DNA of 64,000 bases. Source: Closterium sp. NIES-65 (taxonomy: Eukaryota > Streptophyta > Zygnematophyceae > Desmidiales > Closteriaceae). The stretch is from the NCBI GenBank assembly GCA_948144175.1, contig CANXME010002149.1, positions 2,398,001 to 2,462,000 of the forward strand, written 5' to 3'. A program made the translations under genes and the position numbers. Positions 11,101-22,920 of the stretch are shown here, piece after piece; within the stretch, counting starts at the first letter, position 1; each line of letters starts with the position of its first letter. Below the pieces are notes generated by a model, which saw only the letters and a program-made list of their open reading frames with translations, searched no databases and was not told where the DNA came from.

Positions 11101-14100
11101 CCTCCGCGGACAAGCTCTCGCCTCGTGCCGTCCCCTGTGTCTTCCTTGGTTTCCCTGAGGACTCCTCTGACTTCACCTTTTACCACCCTCCCTCTCACCG
11201 GTTCTTTGACTCCCGTGACGTCCGTTTCGAGGAGTCCACTCCGTACTACGTCAGGTACCCCAGTCGAGGTCTCCCGGTTCCTCCTCCCCCCCTCTTCCTG
11301 ACTGCCGCTCCCCCTCCTGCTCCCCTGGTACAGCCTCCCCCCCTGGCCCAGCCCCGTCAGGTGTGTCCCAGGCTACCCCTCCTCCTTCGGTAGCCCCTCC
11401 GGTACAGCCTCCCTCCCCACAGTCCTCCTCGCAGCGTGCCGCTGGTGCTAGCTCTCGAGAGGTTGGTGCTGCGCCTGTTCCTGTACCGGTTTCTGGTTCT
11501 GGGGGTGCTGGAGTTGGAGCTGGTGTTGGAGCTGGAGGTGGAGCTGGAGTAGGCACTGGAGTTTCTGGTTCTGGGGGTGCTGGAGTTGGAGCTGGAGTTT
11601 CTGGTTCTGGAGTTGGAGCTGACCCGGTGGGTGCAGAGGACTCTTGTCGTCCGGGAGCCCGTGCTGGCCGCGCGGACTCTGGGGGTGCTCCCTCTGGGGG
11701 TGAGGGTGCGCCTGCTTCGGGTTCTGGTGCGCCTGGGTCTGGAGCTGGTGTTAGTGCTGCCTCTGGGGGTGGTGCGCCTGGTTCTTCGGGGGTTGACTCT
11801 GGAGCTGCCGCTGCTTCGGACACTACTCCGCCCCCCCACCCCTACCCGACTAGGCACCAGGCTCGTGTTCGCCGTGCGCGTGACGAGCAGCTGGAGTTGG
11901 AGAGAGAGGAGAGGGAGTTACAGCGGCTGGCGGAGCAGCAGCAGCAGCTGGACCCGCAGGAGCAGCAGTCCCAGCAGCAGCCGCGTCCGCAGCAGCAGCA
12001 GTCGCAGCAGCAGCAGCAGCAGCAGCAGCAGCCACTTCCTCCTCCTGTCTCGGGTCTTCGGGCCCTTGGTCTCCCCTCCCCTTCTCCTCCCTCCTCCGCC
12101 TCTCCTCCTGTCTACGGTCCCACGTTTCCTCCGCCTGACTCCTCCCCCGCTGTTTTCTCTAGTTCTCCGCCTTTGTCCTCTCCTCCTCCGTCTCGTTCTT
12201 GGGCTACTCGTCGCTCCCCTCGTGCTCGTCCCTCGTCTCCTGTTCCCTTCACTGACCTTCGTACTGCCTTCCTTTGTTCCAGTCCACCTCGTCTGTCTCA
12301 GTCTGTGCTTCCGTCTCCTCCTGAGTCGGCCCTCACCGTGTCGCTCCCTGCTCCTGTCACTGACTACTACCGCACGTACCGTCCTGTTCTCTCTCGTGTT
12401 CTCGCCTCTCTTGTTACTCACCCTCGTGCCTCTGTGTCCTCTGTGTCTGCTCTTACTGCCGCGGTTACTGACTTTGCCGCTACCCGCCGCCTTGACTACG
12501 CCACCACGCTTGTGGCTGCTCCTCCTACCAGTCCTCTGGCCGTCGGGGGTGTGTCTGCCCTTGGCTGTGACGCCCTAGAGGACAGGCAGTTTGAGCTAGA
12601 GTTCCTGGCGGCCGCTTCCCCTCATCTCTGTGCCATGCTCCTCGCCCCTGAGGGTGACCCCGACGCCCTTGACATTCCGACTCCTCGCACTTACGCTGAG
12701 GCAGTGTCAGGGCCTTGGGCATCTCAGTGGAGAGCTGCCATGGACGCAGAGATGGCCTCCTACAGATCCACAGGCACCTACGTCGATGAGGTTCCCCCCC
12801 CTGGGGCGAACGTAGTCGACGGCATGTGGATCTACAGGGTGAAGCGGCCACCGGGATCTCCCCCGGTCTTCAAGGCGCGCTACGTGGCTAGAGGTTTCAG
12901 TCAGCGCGAGGGAGTTGACTTCTTTCAGACCTTCGCACCTACCCCGAAGATGACCACTCTTCGGGTGTTACTACACGTAGCAGCACAGAGAGACTACGAG
13001 TTACACTCTCTCGACTTCTCCACTGCTTTCCTTCAGGGCAGCCTACACGAGGAGGTCTGGTTGCGTCGTCCCTCGGCCTTCACTGGCACTTTCCCTCCTG
13101 GGACCCAGTGGAGGCTGAGGCGACCTGTTTACGGTCTTCGCCAGGCCCCTCGCGAGTGGCACGACACTCTGCGTTCTACCCTCTCTGACCTTGGGTTCCA
13201 GCCGTCTTCTGCCGACCCGTCGCTGTTCGTTCGTCGTGGCTCCACACCGTTCTTTGTTCTGGTCTACGTCGACGACCTCGTTTTCGCCACTCCGGACAGG
13301 GTTGCTTTGGTAGACGTGAAGTCCGAACTGCAGAAGAGACACACGTGCACTGATCTTGGTGAGCTGCGCCACTACCTTGGCCTGCAGATCACCAGGGACA
13401 GAGCCGCTCGCACCATTACACTCTCACAGTCACACATGGTGCAGCAGGTCCTTCAGCGGTTCGGGCTTCAGCACTCCACCGTACAGCGCACACCTCTCGC
13501 TGTTGACCACAGACTCACTGGTCCCTTTCCTGACGAGCCGTTTGAGCCTAGTGGTCCCTACGCAGAGCTTGTGGGTTGCCTCATGTACCTGATGACTTGT
13601 ACTCGCCCGGACCTCGCCTTCCCTCTCAGCATCCTTGCGCGCTTTGTTGCGCCAGGGAGACACCGTCCTGTTCACTGGACGGCAGCTGTGAGGGTGGCGA
13701 AGTACCTAGCGACTACATCAGGCGTGGGGCTAGTTCTTGGAGGGCAGCAGTCTGTCGTACTCACTGGTCACTGTGACTCCTCTTACGCTGACGACGCTGA
13801 GACTCACAGGTCTACTCAGGGGTACTGTTTCAGTCTGGGTTCTGGAGCTGTTTCCTGGCGTTCCACGCGCTCCTCTTCTGTCTCGACCTCTACAGCTGAG
13901 GCTGAGATTTACGCTGGTGCCATGGCGGCACAGGAGTTGCGTTGGTTGACCTTCTTGCTCGCCGACCTTGGTGAGCGGCCGAGCTCTGCACCGACCTTGT
14001 TCACTGACAACAAGGCGTCAATCCTCCTCTGTCGTGAGCCGCGACTGGAGAGCAGAGTGAAGCACATTCACGTCAGGTACTTTCTTCTGCGAGAGTTGCA

Positions 14101-14445
14101 GAGACGTGGACAGGCTCGCTTCGAGTTTGTGGAGTCCGAGGCCAACACTGCAGACATCTTCACCAAGGCGCTTCCGCCTCGTGACCACCAGAGGTGTTGT
14201 GTGCAGTTAGGCCTTGTTGACACAGCTTCTAGTCATGTGTAGGCTTGAGTTTATTGCCTGCTTCGTCTGTACTCTTGCTATATATACTTGTGATCTCTTG
14301 GACTGGCCTTGTGGCCACTGTTGCTTGTGCTCAGAGAGTGTGGTGACGTTGTGATCCACCCTGAGCTTTGTTTTCTTTTGGACTGGTCTTGTGACCGTAC
14401 TCTTTTTCATTTTGCTAGACACCCCTCACTTAGGCTATGGGGGTG

Positions 14446-14555
14446 TGTCAAATGTTGTAGCCTGTAGTGAGGTTTGTCTTAGGGGGTACAGAAGTTAGGG
14501 TTTGTTATATGTACCCCAACCAACATCAATGTTCACACCATTCCTCATTCTGACA
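14446..14555 (+). repeat. 3' LTR (110 bp)
   Basis: Copy of 7347-7456 preceded by a purine tract (CTATGGGGGTG) and followed by the target copy CCGAT at 14556-14560. Confidence 0.95.
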
Positions 14556-14569
14556 CCGATATACAGTTA

Positions 14570-15300
14570 TCAACGAGATGGGGATGAGTGCAGGAGGATG
14601 GGATGGGATGAGTGTAAAGGGAAGGAGGGTGAACACAGAGAGAATGGGATGAGATGAAATGAACACAAGGCAAAGGACGCATGGGCGCAGGGGGATGGGA
14701 TGAGCACAGGGGTAAGGGGTGAGCTGAGCACAAAGGAAAAGGAGGGATAAACACTGAGCGAATGAGACTCTAGCACAAGGCAAAGGAGGAATGAGCGCAG
14801 GTGGAAGGGATGAGGGAATGGGGAAGGGACGAGAGAATGGGGAAGGGATGAGGGCACGGGGGAAGGGTTAGGTGAGAGGGGGGGGATGAGCAGGGGAAAA
14901 GGTTGAGTACAGGTGAATGAGGGAGTGCAGAGGGAATGAGGGATAACACAAGGGGAATAGCGGATGAGCGCAATGGGGAGAAGGAGGGAGCACAGGGGGG
15001 GGGGGATTGATGGGAGCATGGGGAATGCGGGACAAGTGCAGTGGGGATGAGCGGCAAGGAGGGGCGAGGGATGAGCTGTGGGGGAATAAGAGGTGAGCGA
15101 AGGGCGGAAAAAGTATTAGAGCAGGGGGAAAAAGGGATTAGCTCAGGGGGAACGAGCGGTGAGCGCAGGGAGGAGAAGGGATCAGTGCAGGGGGGATGAG
15201 GGGTGAGCGCAGGGGGGGAAAATGGATCAGCGCACGGGAGGGATGTGCGCAAGGGAGGGATGAGGGCACGACGGACTGAGGAGGCAAGAATGCTTTCTAC
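14570..15300. repeat. Degenerate G/A-rich minisatellite
   Basis: Loose units of about 25-35 bp containing GGGATGAGCACAGGG-like cores fill this stretch. The frames that stay open through it are low-complexity (Pro/Ser/His) and show no family resemblance. Confidence 0.7.
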
Positions 15301-15790
15301 CAATCGCGAAAGGAGGGAGTGACGGCGAAGGGAGGGGGAAGGGGGATGGGAGCGGGTGGGAAGTGTAAGGAGGGGGCGGGGCCTGATTTTGATTATTTAA
15401 GATGCTCCAAAGAATCGCTCCTCACCTCCCCAAGCTCGCCATCAGAGCACGTCACTGGAGCCATCAGATCGGCGCGTTCAGATACCAGTCGCAGCCGCAG
15501 CGCGCATCACACGGACATAGCGTTCCTAGCGGAATGCTTCTACCAGTCGCGAAAGAAGGGAGAGTCGGCCAAAGGAGAAATCGACGTCCGTACTGCGAAG
15601 GGAGGGGGAAGGGGGATGGGAGTGGGTGGAAAGTGAAAGGGGGGAACGGGGCCTGAACTTGCATTCGTGCTCCGCTATACCATTAAGATTATTAAGGAAA
15701 CTGTGATTGTTGATATGCTCCAAATTATCGCACGTCACCTCCCCAAGCTCGCCATGAGAGCACGTCATCGGCGACCTTATGGAGTCATCA
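15296..15790. repeat. Tandem duplication of about 240 bp, two diverged copies
   Basis: Copy one (about 15296-15533) and copy two (about 15540-15790) share the order GCGAAAGAAGGGAG, a purine tract, GGGGCCTGA, GATGCTCCAAA and CACCTCCCCAAGCTCGCCAT. They have diverged by substitutions and small length changes. No gene is apparent. Confidence 0.75.
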
Positions 15791-17058
15791 GAGGGCTCGG
15801 CAAGCAGCGCACATCACGCGAACATGTCGTTTCTAGGGTTAGCTGTAAACGGGCGAGATCCAGAGACTTATCTACGCGGAAATCATTTTTGATGATCGGG
15901 CTTAGAGCGGAAGTACAACATTGCGTGACCGCTCGAGCATGCATTCTAACAAGTGAGGTACCGCCGTCCGCCAAAATAGTAATCTCTTCGAAATGTAATG
16001 AGAATACGAACGTCGACAGATAATACTTACTGCTGTCTTCTTACATTCGTTATTTGCTAACTGCAGAAGCTTCCATGGAGAGAACTTGAGAGTTATAATC
16101 GCCGTTCCTAGGAAGAGATTGCTAGTCAACTATTTCAATGGTGCTTTCTCTTTGTTCGTTCGTGCTTGAATCTGAATTCCGTGACAGGTCAAGAAAAAAA
16201 AATCATATTTTTTTCACTACACACATACAAGGAAGCGATCTCCACTAGAGACGAAAACCAGCTTCTAGTAGACAAAGACGATCTTGTGCTGCTGCTGCTC
16301 CACTTGTTCTCCAGTCTCGAGTCTCGAGGCTTGAGTCTTGACCCCTCTTGGCCGCTAGAGGCAAAGCCTCTAGCGTTTCACCCGTACACCGCGTTGAGGT
16401 TGGGGTTTACGGTGCGTCAGATCTGTTGGCCGGATCAATCCGGCCGGCCGGATCTAGCGAAGGTTACACATTCACGACATTTGTAAAGTATTTCGTCAAT
16501 TTCGCACAATCCGGCCACTTGCTAAAAAATTGATGGCCGTTTTGATGGCGGGGATAGCGGTCGACAACTTTCCGACGTGCAAACGAATCACGAGTCGACC
16601 ACATTGTCGACTCGTCAGCGATACAGTACCTGTGCGACTTGGCCAACATACCCAAGTGACTCAACGTGTCACAAGGACGACTCGCATGGCGCTTTATTGC
16701 ACGGGACACATACGGGGGGAGGGGGAGGGGGGGCAAGAGGAAGGAAGGGAAGATTAGAACGATAACTTATTGGGGGGGAAATTATGGATTGTACCGCCTC
16801 GGATGTCTGGTTGTCAGATGTCAAGTGGGACTCCTCGAGTCGCGCTGATGTCAGACAAACTGCAGCATACCTGGCACAGCACAACATCATACCAAGCTAG
16901 CTTCACCGCGGCACATCGTACTGTACCGCGGCTAATCGAATCGTACCACGCCCCATCGAAACCAACCATGCGCGGCATACCGTGCCGGGCTTTTCGAGCC
17001 TATCAGTTTGTTCCGTAGTCGGTTCTACGCGACTGTATCGTGTCCGTCTCTAACGAGT
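15791..17058. other. Intergenic with a short perfect hairpin
   Basis: No supported gene. At 16353-16375 CGCTAGAGGC and GCCTCTAGCG form a 10-bp stem with a 3-base loop. Around 16428-16452 GGCCGGATCAATCCGGCC is another small inverted repeat. Confidence 0.6.
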
Positions 17059-17404
17059 CTAGTCTATAGTCGGAGACGAGTCGGAGCAGATCCCCATACT
17101 GGCTGGTTGTCTCTCAACCTGACACGGGGCACTGGACTGGAAGAAGAGAGGAGAGGAAATTCGTGAAGTGATGGCGTCCGCTCCCCGCCAGCGCCGTTGC
17201 TCCTCCCGCGACGTCCCCGGCGCCGTTGTCTCCCGCTCAAGCCGCTCCTGCGCGAGAACACAACAATATGTTAGAATCCAGGAAAAAAATATCAAGGAAG
17301 AGCTGGAACTGAAACTTACCAAGTGAGAGGGAGGGAGTTCCCCGTGGTAGCTTGAACTCCCGCTTCCACCGTTGACTCCCGCTCCCGCCGCTCCTGCGCT
17401 ATCC

Positions 17405-17640
17405 GCCCGAGAAAACGCGCCATCCGCCAGGGAAAACGCGCCATCCGACCCGGGAAACGCGCCATCCGTCCGGGAGACGCGCCATCCGCCCGCAAAACGC
17501 GCCATCCGCCCGGGAAACGCACCTTCTGCCCTCAAAACGCGCCTTCCGCTCGCGAAACGCGCCATCCGTCCGGGAGACGCGCCTTCCGACCGCGAATCGC
17601 ACCATCCGCCCGCGAGAAGCGTCGCCGTGCGTCCGTGAGG
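17405..17640. repeat. About 20-bp tandem repeat (CGCCATCCGCCCGGGAAACG type)
   Basis: About eleven diverged 20-22-bp units. The minus frame gives a repeated Gly-Arg-Met-Ala-Arg-Phe pattern, which follows from the repeat and is not evidence for a protein. Confidence 0.8.
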
Positions 17641-18394
17641 CCCTCTGCAGGAAGAAACCAACCACGCTAGAAACTAAACGAAAGGAACCGAAACTTTCAA
17701 GGCGGCGGGAAAGGCGCAGGAAGCGAAATTTGGTACAGTTACCCCAACCGCAGCGAGGCGCAGCTTGTAGCGAACCGAAGCGGCGTCGCCAAGCGCCTCC
17801 GATGCGCCGTGCGACGTTAGACTTGCCGAAGAAGCATCACCCGTCGCCACGTCGTCACGTCACGCGTCCGCCATCCCCGCCCGCCATCCGTGAGTTGCGC
17901 CCATGCGTCGCCGCGCGTCGCTGGCGTACGGTCAGCCTCTGCAGAAAAAAGAGAAAGATTTCGTCAGATTCCGTCAAGAATCCGTAAAGGTCAAAGAGAA
18001 AGTAAAGATACGAAGCGAAGCGAAATGCGAAAAAAAAGAAATCACCAAAGTGCGAGGCGCTGCCGAAGGTCACGTTACCTCTAATTCGCTGCTGCTGCGT
18101 CGGCGCCTTCACCGATTGTCGCTGCTGCGTCGGCGCCTTCATCGATCGTAGCTGCTGCGTCGGCGCCTTCACCGATCGTCGCTGTTGCGTCCGCGCAGTC
18201 ACCGATCGTCGTTTGAAGCTTCGGTCGCCAAAAGGTCTGCATAAGAAAACGGTACCAGGTTAGTACTACTAGAAATCATTAAGAATGGAAGAAAGCGATT
18301 GGATATGCGTAACAGCGAAATGGCCAAAGAGAATCGTGTGGAACAAGACTGTGCTTGCCAGTGACGAGGGGCAGCGACGAAAAAGGCCGTCAGC

Positions 18395-18850
18395 GGGACT
18401 TGGCGTCAGGAGCAACGGCGATTATGAGCAGCGGGGCTTGGCGTCAGGAGCAACGGCGATTATGAGCAGCGGGGCTTGGCGTCAGGAGCAACGGCGATTA
18501 TGAGCCGCGGAACTTGGCGTCAGGACCAACGGCGACGGCGACGGCGATTATGAGCAGCGGGACTTTGCGTCAGGAGCAACGGCGACGGCGACGGCGATTA
18601 TGAGCAGCGGGACTTGGCGTCAGGAGCAACGGCGGCGGCGACGGCGATTATGAACAGCGGGACTTGACGTCCGGAGCAACGGCGACGGTGACGGCGATGA
18701 TTGGTAGCGGGACTTGGCGTTAGGAGCAACGGCGGCGGCGACGGCGATTATGAACAGCGGGACTTGACGTCCGGAGCAACGACGACGGCGACGGCGATTA
18801 TTGGTAGCGGGACTTGGCGTCAGGAGCAACGGCGACGGCGTCGGTGACAT
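18395..18850. repeat. 36-42-bp GC-rich minisatellite
   Basis: Units contain GGAGCAACGGCGATTATGAG and GGGACTTGGCGTCA, in about eleven copies with inserted GGCGAC triplets. The array lies inside the minus-strand spliced-looking unit. Confidence 0.85.
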
Positions 18851-21329
18851 ATTAGTACTTGCCGGAGCTTTCGTGTCTCGGCCATCTTCGGTCGCCAAGA
18901 CGGTCGCCATGATGTTCGCCAAGAACGTCGCCGTGGTCTGAAAAAAGAAGACGAGATATTAGTACTGGCAAAAAGAAACCGAAGTTACGTGAAACAAAAC
19001 TTTGAAGTGATGGACCATTGGAGACAAGTAGGCCATTGGCGACGGTCGGCGATGCGACTTTGAATGCATCCGTAGCTGCGCCAGGGCTTGAAGCCTTCCG
19101 TAGCGCGTCTAGCCATCTTATGAGCTTGAGACAGTCGCCGATGAGATCGCCAAGGTCTGGAAAGGAAAAAGGCAACACATTAGTACTATCAACAAGAAAC
19201 AAAACTAAAAAAAACTAGAAGTTGAACCAAAGTCCAACTCGGTTTACGTACCTCAGCCGAGTCCAGAAGTCCGCCATTGGCGACGTTTGCCGAACAGTTG
19301 GTGACGGGCTTGAAACCCATTGGAGGCGTTCTTTCGGTTACCATAAGTGCTTGAGTGCTTCCGTCATGAAGACGACAGCGACGTTGGAAGCTCTTATCCG
19401 GCATGGCTTAGGTCTGAAAAGAAGAAGGAAAGAAAGGATTAGTAAAAAGAACTGAAGAAAAGGCCAGCGACAATGATCGCCAATCGGCATGACTTACTTT
19501 AACAAAATGCGCCTTTCGCGGGGACGGTGAGTGATCGCCAATTGGCAATCTTGACTTCAGGTTGGACTTGAGAAGCTTGAGAGCAATCGGCTTCAGGTTG
19601 TCCACACGACCGTCTTCATTCAGGTGGCCCGTCGTTGTGTTGGTGAAGACTGGAATCGCCGCAACGACGGGAGAGGCCGCACCAGCAGCATTTTGAATCA
19701 GCAAGGGAGGCGCCGTGCTTCACTTTGAAGCTCTCGAAGTCCGTTCCGTGGCGAGTTCGGAGCGTAAACCTCGCTGCGAAAAATTCGCCGTATGTCTTCG
19801 TCGCGAGAAGATCGTTTAATGAAGACCCTGCTGATATGGTCGCGCCATGTGGATATGGCGGTCCAGATTTCGGGATGAAAAGGTTGCCGCGGAAATCTCG
19901 GTACAGTACACGGTTCAGCCAAGGCACTCAGCAGCTCGCTCCTCACGACTCTCTACCCACCCACCCCACACCCGACTTTCTAACTCAACGCCGCCTCATG
20001 CCTTGGCTTCCTCGTGTACCATCCGGGTGAGTTCATTAATTTGGAGCTTCGAGAAAAAGAAGTACACAAATGCAACATCGCTAGATTATATGGAGCGATG
20101 AGATGATCGAGGGAGATGCAAGAAAATGGTAGCTGCTGAAGCAGAAAGATAAACTTTCTGCTGATTGGTAGATACAAATCCTCCATTTCTAACGGCGGCT
20201 CTGACGGTGCGTCTTAGCTCGGCTTCAAACACCATGCTGTGCTGCCGCCGTGTGGTAGGGAATTCGTGAATCCTGAAACCAGGCTGTGTGCGCGGTGCGA
20301 AAAAGTACAATGTGATGTGAATGGATTGATGGTGGTGGTGCAGTCGACGGCAACGGTGGGAAGGTGTGGTTGATTGTATGATGGACCAATAAAATGCGGC
20401 ACCGAGATTGTGGCAGGGGACCAGGGGTCTTTCCTCGAGCGGTGCGTGAAGAACAGTTTGAGGTGGCTGAAATTGTGCCCTCCGCCTTGTCCATCCCGTT
20501 TAGTACAGCACATTCATTTTGCACCTTGGGGTTACACAACGGATTGACTTGTTTGAATGCAAACGAGTATTTCAAAGGCGAGGGTCGGCGGTTAGGGAGG
20601 TTTGTTGAGCACGCTGGTGTGCAACAGCAAGGATAGGCTCGAGCTTTCTAGGAGGTGGCTGACGTGGCGCTATCGCTAGTTGGTTTGGGCCGTAGGTTTT
20701 TTGAGCCGCTTCGGTTTTGCGTGAGGTGCGGGACGGCTTTGGTTCAGGAAAAGTCTGCTGACCCACTCTCATCCTCCTGAACCTGCTTGGGCAGCTGTAA
20801 TAACAATGGATGGATGAGAAAAGAAAATACGCGAACCAATGGAATGAAGGTGTTTTTGACACCCTGGCACAACCACCGGCCCTCGTACCGGACCTGGTAC
20901 TCCGAACCTGCCACTATCACTTCACCCGCCATATCCCAGATGTATGTGACTTCCATTAGCTCACACTAACTTGAATTTAGTACTAGTTTCGCCACGCATC
21001 TCGTTAGTTTCGATAGTTTATTTCGTGAAGACAGATCTCAGCGTGGTAGTCGATCTGGTCAGTACAACTTTTCATAACAGCGAAATGTTTCATGTAACTC
21101 ACGCTCTCGGTCGTGCTTATTTTTAATCGCTTTACGTTTCTATTGGCATGCTAGCAGTATCAGATCTGAATTGGTATCGCAGTCTCGGTGAGACAGTCTA
21201 AGTCGCGCTCTCTAGAATAGCAATCTTTCCACATGTGTAGTAGCGGACGGATCAGTAACATTCGACGCATTAGTAGCGACTCGCGTCTCGTCGACAGCGC
21301 GTTTCGTCGACTTCACAGCGTCGATGGTA

Positions 21330-22170
21330 TCCTGGACACAAGACGCGGAAAAGGAGTTGAGTGGAGGTGACGGTAATTTCCCCTTCCCCCTCCCCTTTAC
21401 GCTTTCCCCCTCGTGACTTCAGAGCGTCGACTGTATTCTGGACGCGAGACGCGGAAAAGGAGGACGGGAGGTGAGTGGAGGTGAGTGGAGGTGAGAGGAG
21501 GTGAGCGGAGGGCAGAATAGGGGGAAATGGACGTAGTGGACTGGAGAAAGGGGAAAGCGCCCATTTCCTTACCTTGCAGCTTTTCCCCTACCCTTTCCGC
21601 TTTTTCCCTCCCCTTTCCGCTTCCCGCCCTCCCCCCCGCCCCTTACCTCTTTTCTCCTCCCCTTTCCGTTTTTCCCTTTCCCTTTCCGCCTTTTCCCTCC
21701 CCTATCCGCCTTTCCCTCCCCAAACCCGAAACCCTCCCCTTTCCGCCTTTTCCTCCCCTATCATCCTTTCCCTCCCCTATCCGCCTTTCCCTCCTCTATC
21801 CACCTTTCCCTCCCCTTTCCGAATTTCCCTCCCTTTCCGCCTTTCCCTCCCCTTTCCGCCTTTTCCCTCCCCCTTCCGCTCCCCCCTCAGCTGCCTGGAC
21901 TTGAGTGCGCGTCAGTGGTCCCAGCCTGGACGCAAGACGGGAAAAAGGGAGAACGGGAGCGGAGGGGAGAAGAGGGGACATGCACGGAGACGACTGGCGA
22001 AAGGAGAAGGCGCCCATTTTCCCCTTTCTTTCCCTTCCCTCTCCCCCCCCTCCCTCTTTCTTCCCCCCCCCCCCCCCCCCCACTCACCCCCCTGGGCCTT
22101 TCCGCGGCCCCCCTTTCCGCCCTCCCCTTTCCGTTCTCCCCTCCCCCCCTCATCTTCCTGGTGAAAGGTG
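21330..22170. repeat. CT-rich low-complexity block with three repeated headers
   Basis: A header of the form CTGGACNCAAGACGCGGAAAA recurs near 21332, 21434 and 21926, each time followed by long CCCTTTCCGCC-type tracts. Frames open across it are Pro/Phe/Ser strings and were not taken as genes. Confidence 0.75.
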
Positions 22171-22284
22171 AGTGATAGGGATTACATTTGAGGTGAGTGA
22201 AACGGATTACATCTGAGGTGAGTGACTGGGGATTGGACGGATGAAAGCCGATTTAACATGTTGACAAATTTAATCGCATAATCT

Positions 22285-22448
22285 CCAATGTGGCATGGCA
22301 TGGTGTGGCATGTCATGGTGTGGCATGTCATGGTGTGGCATGCCATGGTGTGGCATGCCATGGTGTGGCATGCCATGGTGTGGCATGCCATGGTGTGGCA
22401 TGCCATGGTGTGGCATGCCATGGTGTGGCATGCCATGGTGTGGCATGC
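22285..22448. repeat. 15-bp tandem repeat, about 11 copies
   Basis: The unit CCATGGTGTGGCATG is repeated almost perfectly. It is a multiple of three, so open frames cross it on both strands without meaning. Confidence 0.95.
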
Positions 22449-22920
22449 AATCTGCAGGCTGTCAACAGCTTGAGGGAGGAGGAAAGAGGAGGGGTGTGGC
22501 ACTGCACGGCATGCACACCGAGTCGCATCACCTTTGTTCTGCTGCTCTGGGTTGTGGTCCCGCCACATCCGATTTGAATCTCATTTGTAGTTTCTCGTCC
22601 GTTTGCCATACTGTCATTAGTGGTACCATATCTTCCGGATTCTCTCAGCATTGGTTTCTCTGTAGTTGTCTTCTGATCTGAGTACCAGCAGTACCATACC
22701 AGGAATACGCTCCCCATGTTAAACACTACCCAGCAAGCATCTTATACGGTAGCTATGTTGCATCATGCACCATCGTGTTACCTCAACAAATATAGCTTGC
22801 ATGGGCGGAAATGCTCAGTTGAAATCACAGTCTGTTATATCTCAAGGGAACATACGCAACACTTCCCAGGAGGATACTGTTTCACAGCTTGTGCCTGTTT
22901 CACTGAGGAAGGTGCCTGTT

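Larger units (their letters stand above)
7347..14555 (+). mobile_element. Copia-type LTR retrotransposon, nearly whole
   Basis: A 7.2-kb element of the Ty1/copia family. Parts in order: 5' LTR 7347-7456; primer-binding site 7457; repeat-rich leader to about 8200; gag-like region about 8240-9500; protease near 9775 (DSGASHCFF); zinc-binding pre-integrase motif near 10370 (WHHRMGHPSLPRLR); integrase core about 10570-11000 (LHLDVWGP, VVDDFSRYT, LHSDRGGEF); reverse transcriptase about 12800-13650 ([22 protein letters not shown]); RNase H about 13750-14240 (TDNKA, KHIHVRYFLLREL); 3' LTR 14446-14555. Matching CCGAT target copies flank it at 7342-7346 and 14556-14560. The LTRs differ at one of 110 positions, so the insertion is recent. 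The coding region looks close to whole with about two or three breaks, some of which could be read-through known for the family. Gln-rich and Gly-rich expansions lie in gag and between integrase and reverse transcriptase. Confidence 0.95.
17059..19950 (-). other. Spliced-looking minus-strand unit, coding status unclear
   Basis: Read on the minus strand, several intron-like pieces have strong signals. They are 19414-19497, 19157-19251, 18938-18988, an intron ending at 18237, 17939-18078 and 17248-17319. Four carry TACTAAT or TACTAAC shortly before a pyrimidine tract and CAG. The exons between them (for example 19252-19413, 18989-19156, 18079-18236) share a repeated GGCGACCGAAG theme. No single frame stays open through 19252-19413, so this may be a noncoding transcript, a decayed gene, or a gene whose exons I have placed wrongly. 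I do not recognise a product. Confidence 0.4.
19951..22920. other. Intergenic, repeat-rich; one unassigned short ORF
   Basis: A minus-strand open frame at 20744-20956 begins with ATG (MEVTYIWDMAGEVIVAGSE) and looks less repetitive than its surroundings, but I recognise no family. It contains an intron-like 42-bp piece near 20780-20822. The rest holds no gene I can support; CT-rich DNA and a 15-bp array follow. Confidence 0.4.

Noticed and set aside
11251-12421. Minus-strand frames rich in Pro/Ala/Glu or Arg
   Set aside because: Shadows of the Gly- and Gln-rich part of the copia coding region on the plus strand.
17059-17661. Minus-strand 200-codon frame with Gly-Arg-Met-Ala-Arg-Phe repeats as a protein gene
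   Set aside because: Most of it is a 20-bp tandem repeat, and an intron-like piece with strong signals (17248-17319) interrupts it.
21527-22175. Pro/Phe/Ser-rich frames in CT-rich DNA
   Set aside because: Low-complexity composition, no conserved motif, overlapping in several frames.
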